Assembly (NCBI RefSeq): GCF_008801605.1 | Contig: NZ_VZPJ01000010.1 | Span: forward strand, 1 to 64,000 | Origin: Pseudomonas brassicacearum subsp. brassicacearum | GTDB taxonomy: Bacteria; Pseudomonadota; Gammaproteobacteria; Pseudomonadales; Pseudomonadaceae | DNA: 64,000 nt | Reading direction: 5' to 3' | Part shown: one piece after another, positions 25,775 through 34,498 of the stretch | Numbering within the stretch: the first letter of the stretch is position 1 | Layout of the letters: each line of letters begins with the position of its first letter | Made by a program: the position numbers and the translations under genes | Notes under the pieces: model-generated | What the model was told of the DNA's origin: nothing | Seen by the model: only the letters and a program-made list of their open reading frames with translations | The model's database searches: none

Positions 25775-26236
25775 ATGAACACCCTGCGCGACACCCCCGA
25801 AGCCTGCGAAGCCCTGCTGCTCGACAACCAGGTCTGTTTCGCCCTGCACTCCACCTCACTGCTGATGACCAAAGTCTACAAGCCGCTGCTACAGGCCCTG
25901 GGCCTGACGTATCCGCAATACCTGGCGATGATGGTGTTGTGGGAAAAGGACGGATTGACCGTCGGTGAAATCAGCACACGTCTGCTGACAGACCCCGGCT
26001 CGCTGACGCCACTGCTCAAGCGCCTGGAGGCCGAAGGCCTGCTGAGCCGCACCCGCAGCCGTGAAGACGAACGCGTAGTGATTGTCGAACTCACCGAACA
26101 GGGTCGCGCCCTGCGCGAAAAAGCCCTCGACATCCCCCAGTGCATCCTCGCCGCCAGCGGCCTGACCCTGGAGCAGTTGAAGAAGCTGCAACTTGACCTG
26201 CAGGCACTGCGCGGGCATTTGCAAGACAGCCTCTGA
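25775..26236 (+). CDS. ohrR: Organic hydroperoxide resistance repressor OhrR
   Basis: A 153-aa MarR-family repressor. The sensing cysteine is C21 (LLLDNQVCFALHSTS), followed by the winged-helix block LTYPQYLAMMVLWEKDGLTVGEI...LTPLLKRLEAEGLLSRTRSREDERVVIVELTEQG. Oxidation of C21 by organic hydroperoxides derepresses ohr, which lies 343 bp downstream on the same strand. Start 25775 (MNTLRDT) gives the family N-terminus; an in-frame ATG 18 bp upstream is less likely. It is paralogous to OspR at 11691. Confidence 0.93.
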   Translation: MNTLRDTPEACEALLLDNQVCFALHSTSLLMTKVYKPLLQALGLTYPQYLAMMVLWEKDGLTVGEISTRLLTDPGSLTPLLKRLEAEGLLSRTRSREDERVVIVELTEQGRALREKALDIPQCILAASGLTLEQLKKLQLDLQALRGHLQDSL

Positions 26237-26256
26237 CTTACCTCCAACTGACCCAC

Positions 26257-26358
26257 CGCTATCGCGAGCAAGCTCGCTCCCACACTTGATGCTCAGTGAC
26301 TATAAATCTGCGTTCGACGCAAATCTAATGTGGGAGCGAGCTTGCTCGCGATGGCGGC
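26257..26358. repeat. REPIN (tips facing inward)
   Basis: gctatcgcgagcaagctcgc at 26259 and gagcgagcttgctcgcgatg ending near 26353 form a pair between ohrR and ohr, so the two genes probably have separate transcripts or a REP-tuned shared one. Confidence 0.88.
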
Positions 26359-26479
26359 AGTCCTGCCGCTCCCTGATCTGTAACTCGCCCATCTAAAATT
26401 TTTATGCTGCGCTTAAACGCTCTAGATCAAGGGTTACACGCCCTTTCAGCGGCGCAAATTCAACTCGCTTCGAAAATTT

Positions 26480-26547
26480 ATATTGCGCACTAAATATTAG
26501 CGCTATACATTCTCCTCACACCTACTTAGCGCGCAAACATTTAGCGC
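26480..26547. promoter_or_regulatory. ohr promoter/operator region with repeated TTAGCGC
   Basis: TTAGCGC occurs at 26497, 26526 and 26541, and the related tattgcgc at 26481. The surrounding sequence is AT-rich (gcgcactaaatattagcgc). It occupies the 100 bp before ohr, where OhrR should bind. The repeats are seen directly; the operator role is inferred. The rest of the 26237-26579 gap is the REPIN. Confidence 0.45.
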
Positions 26548-26579
26548 AACAACACCAATCCAGAAACGAGGCTCTCATC

Positions 26580-26999
26580 ATGCAAACTCTCTACACCGCA
26601 ATCGCAACCTCCACCGGCGGCCGTGATGGTCGTGCGATCTCCAGCGACAACATCCTCGACGTCAAACTCGCCACGCCCAAGGAACTCGGTGGTGCAGGCG
26701 GTGCGGCAACCAACCCTGAGCAACTGTTCGCCGCCGGCTACTCGGCCTGCTTCATCGGCGCACTGAAATTCGTGGCCAGCCAGAGCAAACGCAAGATCCC
26801 GGACGACGCCTCGATTACCGCCCATGTCGGCATCGGCCAGATCCCCGGCGGTTTCGGCCTCGACATCGACCTGCACATCAGCCTGCCAGGGCTGGACCAG
26901 GCCGACGCGCAAAGCCTGGTGGATGCGGCTCACCAGGTCTGCCCGTACTCCAACGCCACCCGCGGCAACGTTGATGTGCGCCTGCACGTCACCGTCTAA
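26580..26999 (+). CDS. ohr: Organic hydroperoxide resistance protein Ohr
   Basis: A 139-aa thiol peroxidase of the OsmC/Ohr family with the two redox cysteines C57 (FAAGYSACFIGAL) and C121 (AAHQVCPYSNATRGN). N-terminal MQTLYTAIATSTGGRDGRA is typical of Ohr. It reduces fatty-acid and other organic hydroperoxides in the cytoplasm using lipoylated proteins. It is controlled by the upstream OhrR. Confidence 0.96.
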   Translation: MQTLYTAIATSTGGRDGRAISSDNILDVKLATPKELGGAGGAATNPEQLFAAGYSACFIGALKFVASQSKRKIPDDASITAHVGIGQIPGGFGLDIDLHISLPGLDQADAQSLVDAAHQVCPYSNATRGNVDVRLHVTV

Positions 27000-27034
27000 C
27001 CACCGACCCTGGACCCGAACCTAAGGAGATGCAC

Positions 27035-28048
27035 ATGAACACGCTCAGCAAAGCCTTGACCGCCACCCTTCTCGCCCTCGGCGTCAGCAGTGCCTTCGCC
27101 GACGGCATCGTCGAACACAACACCCAGGCGTTTCTCGACGCGCTGAATGCCGGCACCGGCAAGCCCCTGGAGCAACTGTCACCCAAGGACGCTCGCGCCG
27201 TATTGGTGGGCGCCCAGGCAGGGGTGAAACTGACCTTGCCCAAGGCCGACGTCAGCGAGAAAACCATCCAGGTCGAGGGCCAACCGATCAGCCTGACCAT
27301 CGTTCGCCCGGCCGGGGTCAAGGGTGAGTTGCCCGTGTTCATGTTCTTCCACGGCGGTGGCTGGGTATTGGGTGACTTCCCGACCCACGAACGCCTGGTT
27401 CGGGATCTGGTGGCGGGCTCGGGCGCTGTCGCGGTGTTCGTCAACTACACGCCCTCACCCGAGGCGCATTACCCGGTGGCGATCAACCAGGCCTACGCCG
27501 CCACGAAATGGGTGGCCGAACACGGTAAGCAGATCAACGTCGACGGCAAGCGCCTGGCCGTGGTGGGCAACAGCGTCGGCGGCAACATGGCGGCGGTCGT
27601 GGCCTTGATGGCGAAGGACAAAGGCACGCCGGCGATCCGCTTCCAGGCATTGCTGTGGCCGGTGACCGATGCCAGCTTCGAGACGGCGTCCTACAACCAG
27701 TTCGCCGAAGGGCACTTCCTCAGTAAAAACATGATGAAGTGGTTCTGGGACAACTACACCACCGACGCCGGGCAACGCAGCCAGATCTATGCCTCGCCGT
27801 TACGCGCCAGCACCGCACAACTCAAGGGCCTGCCGCCCGCGCTGGTACAAACTGCCGAGGCCGACGTCCTGCGCGATGAGGGTGAAGCCTATGCCCGCAA
27901 GCTGGACGCAGCCGGTGTACCCGTCACCGCCGTGCGCTACAACGGCATGATCCACGACTATGGCTTGCTCAACGTGGTCAGCCAGGTGCCGGCGGTACGT
28001 TCGGCGATGCTGCAGGTGTCGCAAGAGCTCAAGCAACACCTGAAGTGA
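27035..28048 (+). CDS. Secreted alpha/beta hydrolase (HSL-like esterase)
   Basis: A 337-aa esterase/lipase of the hormone-sensitive-lipase group. A signal peptide (MNTLSKALTATLLALGVSSAFA) is followed by the oxyanion motif HGGG (106-109), nucleophile S180 in GNSVGG, acid in EADVLRDEG and histidine in MIHDYGLLN. It is predicted to act in the periplasm or outside. Start 27035 is chosen for the aaggag site 6 bp upstream; ATG 27029 is too close to it. It begins 35 bp after ohr on the same strand and may be co-transcribed and OhrR-regulated. Confidence 0.87.
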   Translation: MNTLSKALTATLLALGVSSAFADGIVEHNTQAFLDALNAGTGKPLEQLSPKDARAVLVGAQAGVKLTLPKADVSEKTIQVEGQPISLTIVRPAGVKGELPVFMFFHGGGWVLGDFPTHERLVRDLVAGSGAVAVFVNYTPSPEAHYPVAINQAYAATKWVAEHGKQINVDGKRLAVVGNSVGGNMAAVVALMAKDKGTPAIRFQALLWPVTDASFETASYNQFAEGHFLSKNMMKWFWDNYTTDAGQRSQIYASPLRASTAQLKGLPPALVQTAEADVLRDEGEAYARKLDAAGVPVTAVRYNGMIHDYGLLNVVSQVPAVRSAMLQVSQELKQHLK

Positions 28049-28136
28049 CTTGTGATGAAACACTGTGGGAGCAAGGATCAATCCCCTCACCACAGACCCC
28101 ATCCTGTCCCTTGGCCTGAACATGATCCGCAGGCAT

Positions 28137-28166
28137 AAAAAAGCCCGACTCAATGGTCGGGCTTTT
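28137..28166. terminator. Bidirectional terminator between the hydrolase gene and efp
   Basis: aaaaaagcccgac and gtcggg-ctttttc form a stem around tcaatg with A- and T-tracts on both sides, placed between convergent stops at 28048 and 28185. Confidence 0.88.
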
Positions 28167-28184
28167 TCATACACAAGGCTTCGC

Positions 28185-28754
28185 TTATTTAGCGCGGCCT
28201 TTGTAGGAACCGCCTTCGCGGGTATCGATCTCGATCATGTCGCCGATTTCGATGAAGTCAGCTACCGACAGTTCGGTACCGTTCTTCAGTTTGGCAGGCT
28301 TCATCACCTTGCCGGAAGTGTCACCGCGAGCGGAGCCTTCGGTGTAGTCAACCTGACGCACGATGGTGGTCGGCAGCTCTACGGAAACCAGGCGCTCTTC
28401 GAAGAACACGGCTTCGCAGACGTCGGTCATGCCTTCTTCGATGAACGGCAGAACGCTTTCGATGTCTTCGGCGTTCAGCTCGTACATGGTGTAGTCAGTG
28501 GTGTCCATGAACGTGTAGGTGTCGCCGCTGATGAAGGACAGGGTCGCTTCTTTGCGGTCGAGGATCACGTCGTCCAGTTTGTCGTCGGCGCTGTAGACGA
28601 TCTCGGTCTTGTAACCGGTCAGCAGGTTCTTCAGCTTGGTCTTCATGATCGCGCTGTTACGACCCGACTTGGTGAACTCAGCTTTCTGAACCAGCCAAGG
28701 ATCGTTTTCGAGACGGATCACGGTCCCGGGTTTCAGTTCTTTACCAGTTTTCAT
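28185..28754 (-). CDS. efp: Translation elongation factor P
   Basis: A 189-aa EF-P with KOW-like domain I and two OB domains. It relieves ribosome stalling at polyproline stretches. The tip residue is R32 (EFTKSGRNSAIM), the arginine rhamnosylated by EarP in pseudomonads, rather than the lysine found in E. coli. earP lies 48 bp upstream on the same strand. C-terminal IEIDTREGGSYKGRAK is typical. Confidence 0.97.
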   Translation of the reverse strand: MKTGKELKPGTVIRLENDPWLVQKAEFTKSGRNSAIMKTKLKNLLTGYKTEIVYSADDKLDDVILDRKEATLSFISGDTYTFMDTTDYTMYELNAEDIESVLPFIEEGMTDVCEAVFFEERLVSVELPTTIVRQVDYTEGSARGDTSGKVMKPAKLKNGTELSVADFIEIGDMIEIDTREGGSYKGRAK

Positions 28755-28802
28755 TGCGAATATCCGAATTTGGATGGGATTTACAAAAATCTAGGCCGCG
28801 TA

Positions 28803-29936
28803 TCATATCCAATTTACATAAAACTTCACCAGCGCTGCGGCAAGATCGGCTCGCGAGGCCTGTTCCAGACACCACGCCTGGGCATGTTCGGCCAGTTCCT
28901 GCTGCTGTTCACGGGTGTCTTTCCAATGTTCAGTCATCTCCTGGCCGGCATTCCAGGCCCGCCAAAGACCGCTGATCGCTTTTTGCGCCGCCTGGGAAAG
29001 CCCCTGGGTGTAGAGCCTGAGAAACGCCTCGAGTTTTTCCAGGTGGACGTCTTCTTCCTGCTGGTAGATGTGCCAGAGCAACGGCCGGCCGGCCCATTGG
29101 GCGCGCACGAAGGAATCTTCGCCACGCACGGCGTTGAAATCGCAACACCATAACAATTGATCGTACTGGTCCTGGCGGATGAACGGCAATACCTGCACCG
29201 TCAGTGCGCCGCGTCGATGTACCGCACCGACCGCCAGGCCGTCGACGCCAAGCCAACGCTCGACATCACCCAGTACCCGCCCTTCGGGAACCAGCACATG
29301 AAACGCCTGGGCATCAGCGGCCATTGCGTCAAACCAGCTCGCCAGCCCGGCGTTCTCATAGGCAAACAGCGAGATAAGGCAGGTATTCGGCGCCCGCTCG
29401 ACGCCCAGACCTTGCAGGAACATTCGTTGCGCCGCGGCATCCTGCTGGAATTGCCGGCGGCGTTCCAGAAGCCCCGCCTCACGCAGCAGGCCACCTGTTC
29501 CTTCCTGGAAGCCCGGGAAAAAGAAATATTTCTGCACGTGCTTGTACTTGACCGACGGTAGGCCGTGGCAACCGATCACCCAGTCCTCGGCGCTCAAATA
29601 ATCAAGGTTCATCCACAGGGGCGTCGTCTGGCGCGCCGCCATCGCATCCATGTAGGCGCTCGGCAGTTGGCAGGCAAACGCAGCGATCACCACGTCGGCG
29701 GCGTCGGTGGGCGCCCACTCCCCAGGCCAGTGACACACTTGCACACCCTGCTGCCATTGCTCGGACAGGGTGACGTCGATTTCCGGACACAACCGTTCGA
29801 AGGCACGCAGGTCATCGACCCATAGCCGCACCGCGCATCGATGTTCGGCCACCAACTGCCGAGCCAGGCGCCACGTGACACCAATGTCGCCAAAGTTATC
29901 GACGACGGTGCAAAAAATATCCCAACGCACGGTCAT
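28803..29936 (-). CDS. earP: EF-P arginine rhamnosyltransferase EarP
   Basis: A 377-aa GT-B glycosyltransferase of the EarP (DUF2331) family. N-terminal WDIFCTVVDNFGDIGV contains the functional aspartates D13 and D17. FNAVRGEDSFVRAQWAGRPLLWHIYQQEEDVH is the dTDP-rhamnose-binding signature. It transfers rhamnose to R32 of EF-P, encoded just downstream (28185-28754) with a 48-bp gap, so modifier and substrate are probably co-expressed. Confidence 0.96.
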   Translation of the reverse strand: MTVRWDIFCTVVDNFGDIGVTWRLARQLVAEHRCAVRLWVDDLRAFERLCPEIDVTLSEQWQQGVQVCHWPGEWAPTDAADVVIAAFACQLPSAYMDAMAARQTTPLWMNLDYLSAEDWVIGCHGLPSVKYKHVQKYFFFPGFQEGTGGLLREAGLLERRRQFQQDAAAQRMFLQGLGVERAPNTCLISLFAYENAGLASWFDAMAADAQAFHVLVPEGRVLGDVERWLGVDGLAVGAVHRRGALTVQVLPFIRQDQYDQLLWCCDFNAVRGEDSFVRAQWAGRPLLWHIYQQEEDVHLEKLEAFLRLYTQGLSQAAQKAISGLWRAWNAGQEMTEHWKDTREQQQELAEHAQAWCLEQASRADLAAALVKFYVNWI

Positions 29937-30057
29937 TCCCGACTCCCTGTGGCAAAGGCCTGATTGTCCCGAATAAACCGATCACGCAGAAGAGCCGACG
30001 GCGATTAATCTTCATGCGACAATCATCGCCTGCCCATGACTCTGCCAGGAAGCAGCC

Positions 30058-30444
30058 ATGCCCGATCACTCGACACCCTCGCGCCTCACGGCTTTGCAAT
30101 TGACCTTCAGCATCGCCCTGGGCCTCTGGCTGGGGTTCCTCGCCATCGTGTTGACGAGCTGGCTGCTGTCCAGATTTCTGTTCAATGAACAACTGGCACC
30201 CGTGGCCGCCGCCGTCCATCAACTGGCGCAACCACCGGCGGTGCAACCACCCCCAGAGCCGCCCACACCGATGTTCGAGCAGTACCAACAGAACCTGCAA
30301 CGGAACGAGCAGCGCCAGGCGCTCGATCAGGCCCGCAACAATCCGCGCAACCTGTCCAACCCCAAGTGCCAGTTCTGGCTGCAACAGGACCAGAATGCGC
30401 CCAGTGAAAAAAGCCGCGCCAACGTTCTGCAATTCTGCGAATGA
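30058..30444 (+). CDS. Unknown single-pass membrane protein
   Basis: A 128-aa protein I do not recognise. One membrane helix lies at about 16-40 (LTFSIALGLWLGFLAIVLTS), followed by a proline-rich linker (QPPAVQPPPEPPTPMFEQ, about 58-75), a glutamine/asparagine/arginine-rich helix, and a C-terminal segment with two cysteines (NPKCQFWLQQ... and the penultimate FCE) that could form a disulfide or metal site. Its stop overlaps the start of the next gene (ATGA), so the two are coupled. Confidence 0.7.
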   Translation: MPDHSTPSRLTALQLTFSIALGLWLGFLAIVLTSWLLSRFLFNEQLAPVAAAVHQLAQPPAVQPPPEPPTPMFEQYQQNLQRNEQRQALDQARNNPRNLSNPKCQFWLQQDQNAPSEKSRANVLQFCE

Positions 30445-30929
30445 CCATGAACAAACAGACCGTCCACCAGTTGATTCTCGACAAGCTCAAGATTGATCTC
30501 GACATCGCCGAACGCGCCGCGCAGACCGCCTACGAAACCGCGACCCACGAAGAAAACATCGCCGAGAACAAGTACGACACCCTGGGTCTCGAGGCGTCCT
30601 ACCTCGCCGCCGGACAAGCCAGGCGCGTGGAAGAAATCCGCCAGGCCCTCACCCTCTGCCAGAACCTGACGCTAAGGCCTTACGACGAGCAGCGCGGTAT
30701 TCAGGTCGGCACCTTGATCGGCCTGGAAGATGAGGACGGCCGTCAGCAATGGCTCTTCCTGGGGCCGGATGCGGCGGGCTTGAAGGTCTCGCTGGTGGGC
30801 CAGCCGATCACTGTCATCACCCCTCGCTCACCGCTGGGCCGCGGCCTTCTGGGCAAGTTCGAAGGGGATGAAGTAGAGATCGTGGTAGCGGGCGCCCGGC
30901 AACAGTTCGCTGTCACCGAGGCGATCTAG
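30441..30929 (+). CDS. GreA/GreB C-terminal-domain-like protein
   Basis: A 162-aa protein with a helical N-terminal half (about 1-75; DKLKIDLDIAERAAQTAYETATHEENIAENKYDTLGLEASYLAAGQ resembles the Gre coiled-coil region) and a C-terminal beta domain with GLEDEDGRQQWLFLGPDAAGL and TPRSPLGRGLLGKFEGDEVEI. The latter is the Gre/Rnk FKBP-like signature 'SPLGxALLGKxxGDxVE'. It may bind RNA polymerase like Gre or Rnk factors. The acidic tip of the coiled coil is not convincingly conserved, so cleavage activity is doubtful. The start at 30441 overlaps the previous gene by 4 bp; ATG 30447 is an alternative. Confidence 0.7.
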   Translation: MTMNKQTVHQLILDKLKIDLDIAERAAQTAYETATHEENIAENKYDTLGLEASYLAAGQARRVEEIRQALTLCQNLTLRPYDEQRGIQVGTLIGLEDEDGRQQWLFLGPDAAGLKVSLVGQPITVITPRSPLGRGLLGKFEGDEVEIVVAGARQQFAVTEAI

Positions 30930-30936
30930 AAGGGTC

Positions 30937-31911
30937 TTAGTGCACCGGTAGTTCGACGCCGTCGAACAACTCTTCGAGTTCTTGCTTGTTGTGGCACTGG
31001 ATGGCCTTGGCCATGACTTCCCGGGTCAGGTGCGGTGCAAATTTCTCGATGAAATCGCACATGAAACCCCGCAGGAAAGTGCCACGACGGAAGCCGATCT
31101 TGGTCACGCTGGATTCGAACAACTCGCTGGCATCCAGCACCACCAGGTCGCTGTCGAGCTTGGTATCGACGGCCATCTTCGCGACGATGCCCACGCCCAG
31201 GCCCAGGCGAACGTAGGTCTTGATCACGTCGGCATCGGCGGCGGTGAACACTACTTTCGGCGTCAGGCCACGATGGCTGAAGGCTTCGTCAAGCTTGGAA
31301 CGACCAGTGAAACCGAATACGTAGGTCACGATCGGGTATTCGGCCAGGGCTTCGAGGGTCAGCTTCGGCAGCTTCGTCAACGGATGGCCCTGGGGCACGA
31401 CCACACAGCGGTTCCAGCGATAGCACGGCATCATCACCAAATCCCCGAACAGTTCCAGGGCCTCGGTGGCAATGGCGAAATCCACCGTGCCGTCGGCCGC
31501 CATCTCGGCGATCTGCATTGGCGAGCCTTGGTGCATGTGCAGCGCCACGTCGGGGTATTGCTTGATGAAGTTGCTGATCACCGGCGGCAGCGCATAGCGG
31601 GCCTGGGTGTGGGTAGTGGCGATCGACAGGGTGCCCTTTTTCTCGTTGGAGAACTCCTGGGCGATCTGCTTGATGCTTTCGACCTTGCGCAGGATCTCGC
31701 CAGCGGTGGTGATGATGCGCTCGCCGGCCGGAGTCACGCGGGTCAGGTGTTTACCGCTACGGGCGAAGACTTCGACGCCCAGTTCATCTTCCAACAGGCG
31801 GATCTGCTTGCTGATGCCAGGTTGCGACGTGTAAAGGCTTTGGGCAGTAGCGGAAACGTTGAGGTCGTGGTGCGCCACTTCCCAGATGTAGCGCAGTTGT
31901 TGAAGCTTCAT
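30937..31911 (-). CDS. cysB: LysR-type cysteine regulon regulator CysB
   Basis: A 324-aa LysR regulator identical in length to enterobacterial CysB. N-terminal MKLQQLRYIWEVAHHDLNVSATA and the HTH are typical, and the ligand residues T100 and T102 (SIATTHTQARYALPP) that bind sulfate/N-acetylserine are present. It activates sulfate uptake and cysteine synthesis. Its stop lies 8 bp from the convergent Gre-like gene. It is followed upstream (minus strand order) by usp, a 5'-nucleotidase and a reductase gene, all on the minus strand. Confidence 0.95.
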   Translation of the reverse strand: MKLQQLRYIWEVAHHDLNVSATAQSLYTSQPGISKQIRLLEDELGVEVFARSGKHLTRVTPAGERIITTAGEILRKVESIKQIAQEFSNEKKGTLSIATTHTQARYALPPVISNFIKQYPDVALHMHQGSPMQIAEMAADGTVDFAIATEALELFGDLVMMPCYRWNRCVVVPQGHPLTKLPKLTLEALAEYPIVTYVFGFTGRSKLDEAFSHRGLTPKVVFTAADADVIKTYVRLGLGVGIVAKMAVDTKLDSDLVVLDASELFESSVTKIGFRRGTFLRGFMCDFIEKFAPHLTREVMAKAIQCHNKQELEELFDGVELPVH

Positions 31912-32021
31912 ATGTATCCCTCAAAGCAGTTGGACGCCACGGGCATCAGCGACGGTATATAACTATATGAAAGGTTACGACAATAAATCTAGAACTTTTT
32001 ATAAAAAGCCATCATTTAGCC

Positions 32022-32522
32022 TCAAGCCTCTCCCTGGCGTCGACGCTGTACCAGCGGTACCAGGTAGACCGGTACCCGGGATAACTGCAACACCCGTGCA
32101 GCGGTTCTGCCCAAGGGGGTCTCACCGCTTGCCCCTTGGCAATGACTGCCTACGATCAGCAAGTCGACAGAGAGTTTCGCAGCCTGCTCCAGGATGACCT
32201 GGGAAGGATCGCCCTGGTACACCCTGACCGACTTGATCAGTTGCAAATCCTGCTGCCCGTCTCCCAACTCCTCGCGGAAACTGTCGAGCACTCGCTGTTC
32301 GATATTGGCCATCACCGTATTCAGACCTTGGCGATGAAATTCGTTCAGCGCCTGTTCATCGAGATAGCTCTGCAACACCGACTCGGCGAACAGCCCCATC
32401 GGTTCCACCGCATGCACCACATACAACTCGGCTTCAAACGTCCGTGCTAACGCCAAGGCATGCTGCATCACATAAGGGGCGTACAGGCCCAGGTCTGTGG
32501 CGTACAGCATCGAACGAATCAT
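32022..32522 (-). CDS. Universal stress protein (UspA family)
   Basis: A 166-aa Usp domain. The ATP-binding pattern G-x2-G-x9-G(S/T) fits VGSHCQGASGETPLGRTAARVL near the C-terminus; the N-terminal strand is MIRSMLYATDLG. These proteins support survival under stress and anaerobiosis. It lies about 110 bp upstream of cysB on the same strand, the gap containing an AT-rich stretch (31965-32010) likely to hold the cysB promoter. Confidence 0.9.
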   Translation of the reverse strand: MIRSMLYATDLGLYAPYVMQHALALARTFEAELYVVHAVEPMGLFAESVLQSYLDEQALNEFHRQGLNTVMANIEQRVLDSFREELGDGQQDLQLIKSVRVYQGDPSQVILEQAAKLSVDLLIVGSHCQGASGETPLGRTAARVLQLSRVPVYLVPLVQRRRQGEA

Positions 32523-32618
32523 GTGACCTCCTCGCGTGCCAAAATGGCGGAGATTGATTCAGCTTAGCAGCGCCTCGGGGACTGCGACGTGCGGCTTGAC
32601 GTCCCGGACCAAGGGCAG

Positions 32619-33524
32619 TCAGGGCTTCATTTCGTTACTGATACCGTGGGGCACGTGACCGGTGGCGACCACCTCTCGGGCCAGTTCGCAATGGCCGGTC
32701 TGGTCATCGAAAAAAACATCGGCGGCGAACGCTTCGAGGAAGGCCGATTTGGTCAGGCCGCCCAGGAACAACGACTCATCCAGGCGAATATCCCACTCAC
32801 GCAAGGTCCGGATGACCCGCTCGTGGGCCGGTGCCGAACGGGCCGTCACCAGCGCCGTACGAATGGGACAGGCGTCCTCGGGAAACTCGCGCTGCAGTGC
32901 ATTGAGCGCCGCCAGGAACCCCTTGAACGGCCCGCCTCGCAGTGGCTCGCGGGCGGCCTGTCGCTCGCTGGCCTGGAAGGCTTCCAACCCATCGGCCTGA
33001 TAGACGCGCTCCGATTCATCGGAAAACAGCACGGCATCGCCGTCGAAGGCAATGCGCAGCTCCTCGCTGGCCGCGCGACTGGCACCACCCGACAGGATGG
33101 TCGCGGCGGCAAACCCGGCGTCCAGGGCGCTGCGCACGTCTTCAGCGTGGGTCGACAAAAAGAGATCGCAACCGAACGCCTTGAGGTACGGGTAAGGACT
33201 GCGGCCGCCAACGAAAGCCGCGCGCGAGATCGCCAGCCCGTAATGATGAATCGAGTTGAACACTCGAAGGCCGGTGTCGGCGCTGTTGCGCGAAACCAGA
33301 ATCACCTCGACTCGGGCGCGCCCCAGGTGCTCGTTGAGGTTCAGCAGCTTTTGCACCAGGGCGAAGGCATCACCGGGTGCCAGGACTTCGTCTTCATGCT
33401 CGATCTGGTACTGCCGATAGGCTTCGACGCCACTGGACAAATACACCTTGTGGCTTTCCCGCAGGTCGAACAACGCCCGCGACGAAATCGCCAGCACCAG
33501 TTTGTCGTCGATGTTGTTTGCCAT
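32619..33524 (-). CDS. Cytosolic 5'-nucleotidase (cN-I family)
   Basis: A 301-aa protein similar to the 5'-nucleotidase IA/IB family: N-terminal LVLAISSRALFDLRESHKVYL (where cN-I has its motif I region), VEVILVSRNSADTGLRVFNSI (motif II-like), ILSGGASRAASEEL, IAFDGDAVLFSDESERVY and C-terminal ADVFFDDQTGHCE. These enzymes dephosphorylate AMP and other nucleoside monophosphates. It is 96 bp upstream of usp. Confidence 0.85.
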   Translation of the reverse strand: MANNIDDKLVLAISSRALFDLRESHKVYLSSGVEAYRQYQIEHEDEVLAPGDAFALVQKLLNLNEHLGRARVEVILVSRNSADTGLRVFNSIHHYGLAISRAAFVGGRSPYPYLKAFGCDLFLSTHAEDVRSALDAGFAAATILSGGASRAASEELRIAFDGDAVLFSDESERVYQADGLEAFQASERQAAREPLRGGPFKGFLAALNALQREFPEDACPIRTALVTARSAPAHERVIRTLREWDIRLDESLFLGGLTKSAFLEAFAADVFFDDQTGHCELAREVVATGHVPHGISNEMKP

Positions 33525-33544
33525 ACCGCTCCCCTTTCGCCCGC

Positions 33545-34498
33545 TCAGCGGTTATATCGGTCCACGAACGCTAACGCCTGATACAAGGCTTCGATTTTCG
33601 GCAGCTCACACCCTGCCGCTTTCGCAGCCGCCAATGGCCGGCCGTAGATCGCGTCCAGTTCCAGCGCACGCTTGTGGGAATAATCGTGGTACATGCTCGG
33701 CCAGTAGTCGGGCATCTTCTCGGTCATCGTGAACAGATACTCGGCATAACCCGGCACGATGTGATGCCCGCAGGCTTGCGCACCGCGAACCACCTCCCCC
33801 ATCAGTGCCTGGATCAATTCGCGGCTATGGTCGTTGGCCATCAACGGCGTGGTACTGGCGCCCAACAGAACCGAAAGACCGTTGTACGGCACATTCCACA
33901 CCAGCTTCTGCCAGCGGGCCTGTTGCAGGCCCGGCATGGCCTGGGCATCGATACCGGCGTTGCGGAACAACGTCGCCGCCTCTTCGACGATCACCATGCG
34001 TTGTGCCTGGTCGGCGCAAGGCCCACTGTGATAACCGACGTTGACCGCGCCGAGGGCCTGGTGGGTGACGACACCAGGGCCGACGCGATGCACGCAGATC
34101 AGGCACAGGCCACCCAGCAGGTGCAACGAATCGGGCAACAAGGGTCGAAGATCGTCTTCGACATCCAGGCCGTTCTGCAGCAACAGGACTTTTGCCCCGT
34201 CAGCAGCAGCCTGGGTAATGGCCGGGGCCAGCTCGGCATTGCTGGTGGTCTTGGCGCCGACCAGCAGCCAGTCGCAGGGCGGCATGTCGGCTGCCGAGCG
34301 ATACGCCTGGACGGGGTTGAGGGCCAGCGTACCGTGAACCGCGCTGTCGATCCGCAAGCCGGCTTCGGCCACGGCAGCAAATTCGCTGCGCAGTAAAAAG
34401 TGCACGTCAAAACCGGCACGCGCCAGCATCACGCCGTAGAACCCACCGATCGCCCCGGTGCCGATCATCCCGATCCGCGGTTTCACGCCTGCCTGCAT
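33545..34498 (-). CDS. Putative 2-dehydropantoate 2-reductase (PanE/ApbA-like)
   Basis: A 317-aa NADP-dependent reductase with the Rossmann motif GMIGTGAIGGFYGVMLARAG at about 10-29, LLLQNGLDVED, and a C-terminal domain with RWQKLVWNVPYNGLSVLLG (the K/N pair of PanE-like catalytic residues) and LELDAIYGRPLAAAKAAGCELP. Pseudomonads often carry several such paralogues, so ketopantoate may not be the true substrate. Start 34498 follows caggag. It is 20 bp upstream of the 5'-nucleotidase gene and likely in the same operon. Confidence 0.82.
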   Translation of the reverse strand: MQAGVKPRIGMIGTGAIGGFYGVMLARAGFDVHFLLRSEFAAVAEAGLRIDSAVHGTLALNPVQAYRSAADMPPCDWLLVGAKTTSNAELAPAITQAAADGAKVLLLQNGLDVEDDLRPLLPDSLHLLGGLCLICVHRVGPGVVTHQALGAVNVGYHSGPCADQAQRMVIVEEAATLFRNAGIDAQAMPGLQQARWQKLVWNVPYNGLSVLLGASTTPLMANDHSRELIQALMGEVVRGAQACGHHIVPGYAEYLFTMTEKMPDYWPSMYHDYSHKRALELDAIYGRPLAAAKAAGCELPKIEALYQALAFVDRYNR

